NCBI RefSeq assembly: GCF_003043945.1 | Contig: NZ_PYXG01000003.1 | Coordinates: forward strand, 1-64,000 | Reading direction: 5' to 3' | Length of the DNA: 64,000 nucleotides | From: Prevotella sp. oral taxon 376 | GTDB lineage: Bacteria; Bacteroidota; Bacteroidia; Bacteroidales; Bacteroidaceae | Notes under the pieces: model-generated | Databases searched by the model: none | What the model saw: only the letters and a program-made list of their open reading frames with translations | Told to the model about the DNA's origin: nothing | Shown: piece after piece, positions 62,348 to 64,000 of the stretch | Numbering within the stretch: position 1 is the first letter of the stretch | Layout: each line of letters begins with the position of its first letter | Position numbers and translations under genes: made by a program

Positions 62348-63721
62348 ATGTTTATGAAAAGAATGGCTATTGTTTTCCTGGCTCTCATCGGCTTTGTGCT
62401 GAATGTAAGTGCGCAGGGAGAGATTCATGAGCGTTCCAAAACCTATGAGTGGCCTACTGATCCTCAAGTCGTGGGTAAGCTTAAGAACTGGCAGGACCTG
62501 AAATTTGGCGTGCTCATGCACTGGGGCATTTACTCCGTTCCCGGCATCGTGGAGTCGTGGTCGATATGCGATGAAGACTGGATAACCCGCGACACAACCA
62601 TGACCTATCAGCAATACAAAGACTGGTATTGGGGCCTTGCCGATAAATTTAATCCTACAAGATTTGACCCCGGCCAGTGGGTTGGTGTCTTCCAGAGGGC
62701 TGGTATGAAGTACATGATCTTTACGACTAAGCACCATGACGGTTTCTGCATGTACGACTCCAAGTATACCGACTATTCTATAGCCCACCATGCCTTCAAG
62801 GATAACCCTAAGCGGGATGTGCTGAAGTATGTGCTTCAGGCCTTTCGGGACAAGGGTTTCATGATTGGGGAATACTTTTCTAAGCCCGACTGGCATTCGC
62901 AAGATTTCTGGTGGGATGTCTATCCCATCAAGAACGGCCGCAATGTGAACTACGATATAGACAAGTGGCCTTGGAAATGGGCCGGTTTCCAGAAGTTTGT
63001 CTATAACCAGATGGAGGAACTGTTGACCAACTATGGTCCGGTGGATATCTTCTGGCTTGACGGCGGATGGGTGAATCCTTACAGGAAGCAATCCCTCGAT
63101 ATGGCACGTATAGCAAAGATGGCGCGCGCTCATCAGCCAGGTATTATCATGGTAGATCGCACCATCCATGGTCCTTATGAGAACTATCAGACCCCCGAGC
63201 GCACCATTCCCGAGACCCAACTTGATTATCCTTGGGAGAGCTGTATCACGCTGACGAACGACTGGGGATGGGTTCCCCGTCCGACCTGGAAGAGTGCCGA
63301 TAAGGTCATTAACATACTTGTTGAGATTGTGGCAAAAGGAGGAAACCTCGTTTTAGGCGTCGGACCGACCCCCGAAGGGCTGATTGAACCAGAGGCTGTA
63401 AAGCGCCTTGAGAAGATTGGGGAATGGCTGCATGTGAATGGAAAGGCGATCTACGGCACTACCATTACCGAGAATTATCACGACGGGAATGTGTGGTTCA
63501 CGGCCAGTAAGTACGGTAGGAAACTCTATGCCATCTATACCGTGAAGGACGGAGAAAGGGTTCCCGCAACGATTTCATGGACAGGAAATCTGCCAAAGGG
63601 CAGTGTCAGGCTTCTGGGCACGGGACAGTCTTTGAAAACCCGGAAGGCCGGTGGCAAGGTAATCGTTACGCTCCCTCAGAGAACGAAGGACCAGACTTTC
63701 GCCATGGAGTTCAAGATTTAA
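62348..63721 (+). CDS. GH29 alpha-L-fucosidase, secreted
   Basis: About 457 residues; an ATG at 62354 is an equally possible start. Signal peptide ends near V-S-A-Q. The barrel has F-G-V-L-M-H-W-G, T-T-K-H-H-D-G-F and nucleophile Asp (about 238) in V-D-I-F-W-L-D-G-G. It belongs to the same general GH29 type as the enzyme at 10651, not to the one at 59672. It is transcribed alone, divergent from the DUF1573-GH29-GH3 operon, and ends at a strong terminator. Confidence 0.9.
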   Translation: MFMKRMAIVFLALIGFVLNVSAQGEIHERSKTYEWPTDPQVVGKLKNWQDLKFGVLMHWGIYSVPGIVESWSICDEDWITRDTTMTYQQYKDWYWGLADKFNPTRFDPGQWVGVFQRAGMKYMIFTTKHHDGFCMYDSKYTDYSIAHHAFKDNPKRDVLKYVLQAFRDKGFMIGEYFSKPDWHSQDFWWDVYPIKNGRNVNYDIDKWPWKWAGFQKFVYNQMEELLTNYGPVDIFWLDGGWVNPYRKQSLDMARIAKMARAHQPGIIMVDRTIHGPYENYQTPERTIPETQLDYPWESCITLTNDWGWVPRPTWKSADKVINILVEIVAKGGNLVLGVGPTPEGLIEPEAVKRLEKIGEWLHVNGKAIYGTTITENYHDGNVWFTASKYGRKLYAIYTVKDGERVPATISWTGNLPKGSVRLLGTGQSLKTRKAGGKVIVTLPQRTKDQTFAMEFKI

Positions 63722-63746
63722 TGTCCGGTCTTAAGCCTCAAACAAT

Positions 63747-63784
63747 AAAAATCCCCGCATTCAAGACAGAGTGCGGGGATTTAT
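63747..63784. terminator. Bidirectional terminator after the last GH29 gene
   Basis: ATCCCCGCA (63751-63759) pairs with TGCGGGGAT (63772-63780), with AAAA before and TTTAT after. It separates the plus-strand fucosidase from the minus-strand gene at the right edge. Confidence 0.85.
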
Positions 63785-63801
63785 GTTATGACATTGTGTG
63801 A

Positions 63802-64000
63802 TTAATCGTTATCACGGTCGAGGATATCGCTGAAATCCCGGGTTTCATTTTCCTCTTCTGAGGGACGATAATCCTCGTTTTCATTGCCGCTGAAGCGACG
63901 GGGCTGGCGGTTATTGTTGTTGCCGTTGCGATGCTCGCCGTTGCTCGGGCGGTGGCCGCCGTTACGACGGTCGCCGTTGTTATCACGGCGTGGACGGCGC
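63802..64000 (-). CDS. C-terminus of an Arg/Asn/Gly-rich protein, truncated by window edge
   Basis: A minus-strand frame open to the right edge ends at the TAA 63804-63802. About 66 residues are visible: a basic, low-complexity stretch of Arg, Asn and Gly (R-R-P-R-R-D-N-N-G-D-R-R-N-G-G), then an acidic tail (E-D-Y-R-P-S-E-E-E-N-E-T-R-D-F-S-D-I-L-D). This composition is typical of RNA-binding tails such as those of DEAD-box helicases in Bacteroidetes, but the catalytic part is outside the window. Confidence 0.6.
   Translation of the reverse strand, partial: RRPRRDNNGDRRNGGHRPSNGEHRNGNNNNRQPRRFSGNENEDYRPSEEENETRDFSDILDRDND

Noticed and set aside
62264..63220. 318-codon minus-strand frame
   Set aside because: It is antisense to the GH29 gene at 62348-63721, which has clear catalytic motifs.

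Overview
The window looks like a Bacteroidales chromosome, most probably Prevotella or a close relative. The evidence is the promoters of the TTTG/TAnnTTTG type, the SusC/SusD pairs, the lipoprotein glycan-binding families (DUF1735, LamG, F5/8 type C, PCMD), the family GH18/GH29/GH3 enzymes, and two Bacteroidetes-style mobilizable elements. No rRNA gene, CRISPR array or insertion sequence was seen.

Layout. (1) 1-9.9 kb is a mobile region. It holds a truncated acetyltransferase, a decayed gene with a possible HEPN motif, an HU-like gene interrupted by an in-frame amber codon, cargo genes (Cdd1-like, VOC), two excisionase-like HTH genes, and a replication/mobilization module (VapE, primase, DUF3408, MobC, relaxase). 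No integrase is present, so the element probably continues left of the window. (2) 10.0-17.5 kb is chromosome: dps, then a tightly overlapping operon on the minus strand (calcium ATPase, ribF, CPBP protease, GH29 fucosidase), then a glycoside-hydrolase-like gene on the plus strand. (3) 17.6-32.1 kb is a 14.4-kb integrative mobilizable element inserted in a tRNA-Met(CAT) gene. It has 35-bp core repeats, paired arm-type repeats at both ends, a tyrosine recombinase, a RepA-like ATPase, a toprim protein, a MobV relaxase and a candidate oriT. Its cargo is an HTH / type III Res / type III Mod / AbiTii defence operon and an AlbA (Schlafen-like) gene with an unknown partner. (4) 32.5-33.7 kb: bcp and yaaA, both peroxide-related. 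(5) 34.7-52.2 kb: two tandem paralogous five-gene polysaccharide utilization loci (SusC, SusD, GH18 endoglycosidase, DUF1735-LamG lipoprotein, DUF1735-F5/8 lipoprotein). They resemble the known surface N-glycan loci of Bacteroides. (6) 52.3-56.3 kb: a FecR anti-sigma factor, a PCMD lipoprotein, a beta-barrel protein and an ECF sigma factor. (7) 57.3-63.7 kb: GH3, two GH29 fucosidases and a DUF1573 protein. The right edge holds the C-terminus of an Arg/Asn-rich protein.

How the genes fit together. The SusCD/GH18 loci, three fucosidases and the GH3 enzyme suggest foraging on fucosylated host glycans such as N-glycans or mucin. Both SusC receptor genes are broken as read: one by a dinucleotide-type frameshift, the other by a perfect 85-bp tandem duplication. 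Either this strain has lost glycan import through these loci, or the lesions are reversible or assembly artefacts.

The least explained signal is a family of intergenic arrays. Four loci each carry about three palindromic units with an exact 22-bp period, in two sequence subfamilies. Other notable DNA structures are a six-unit convergent iteron-like array in the second element, a palindromic operator inside a consensus promoter spacer in the first, and a decayed attR that would leave a defective tRNA if the element excised.
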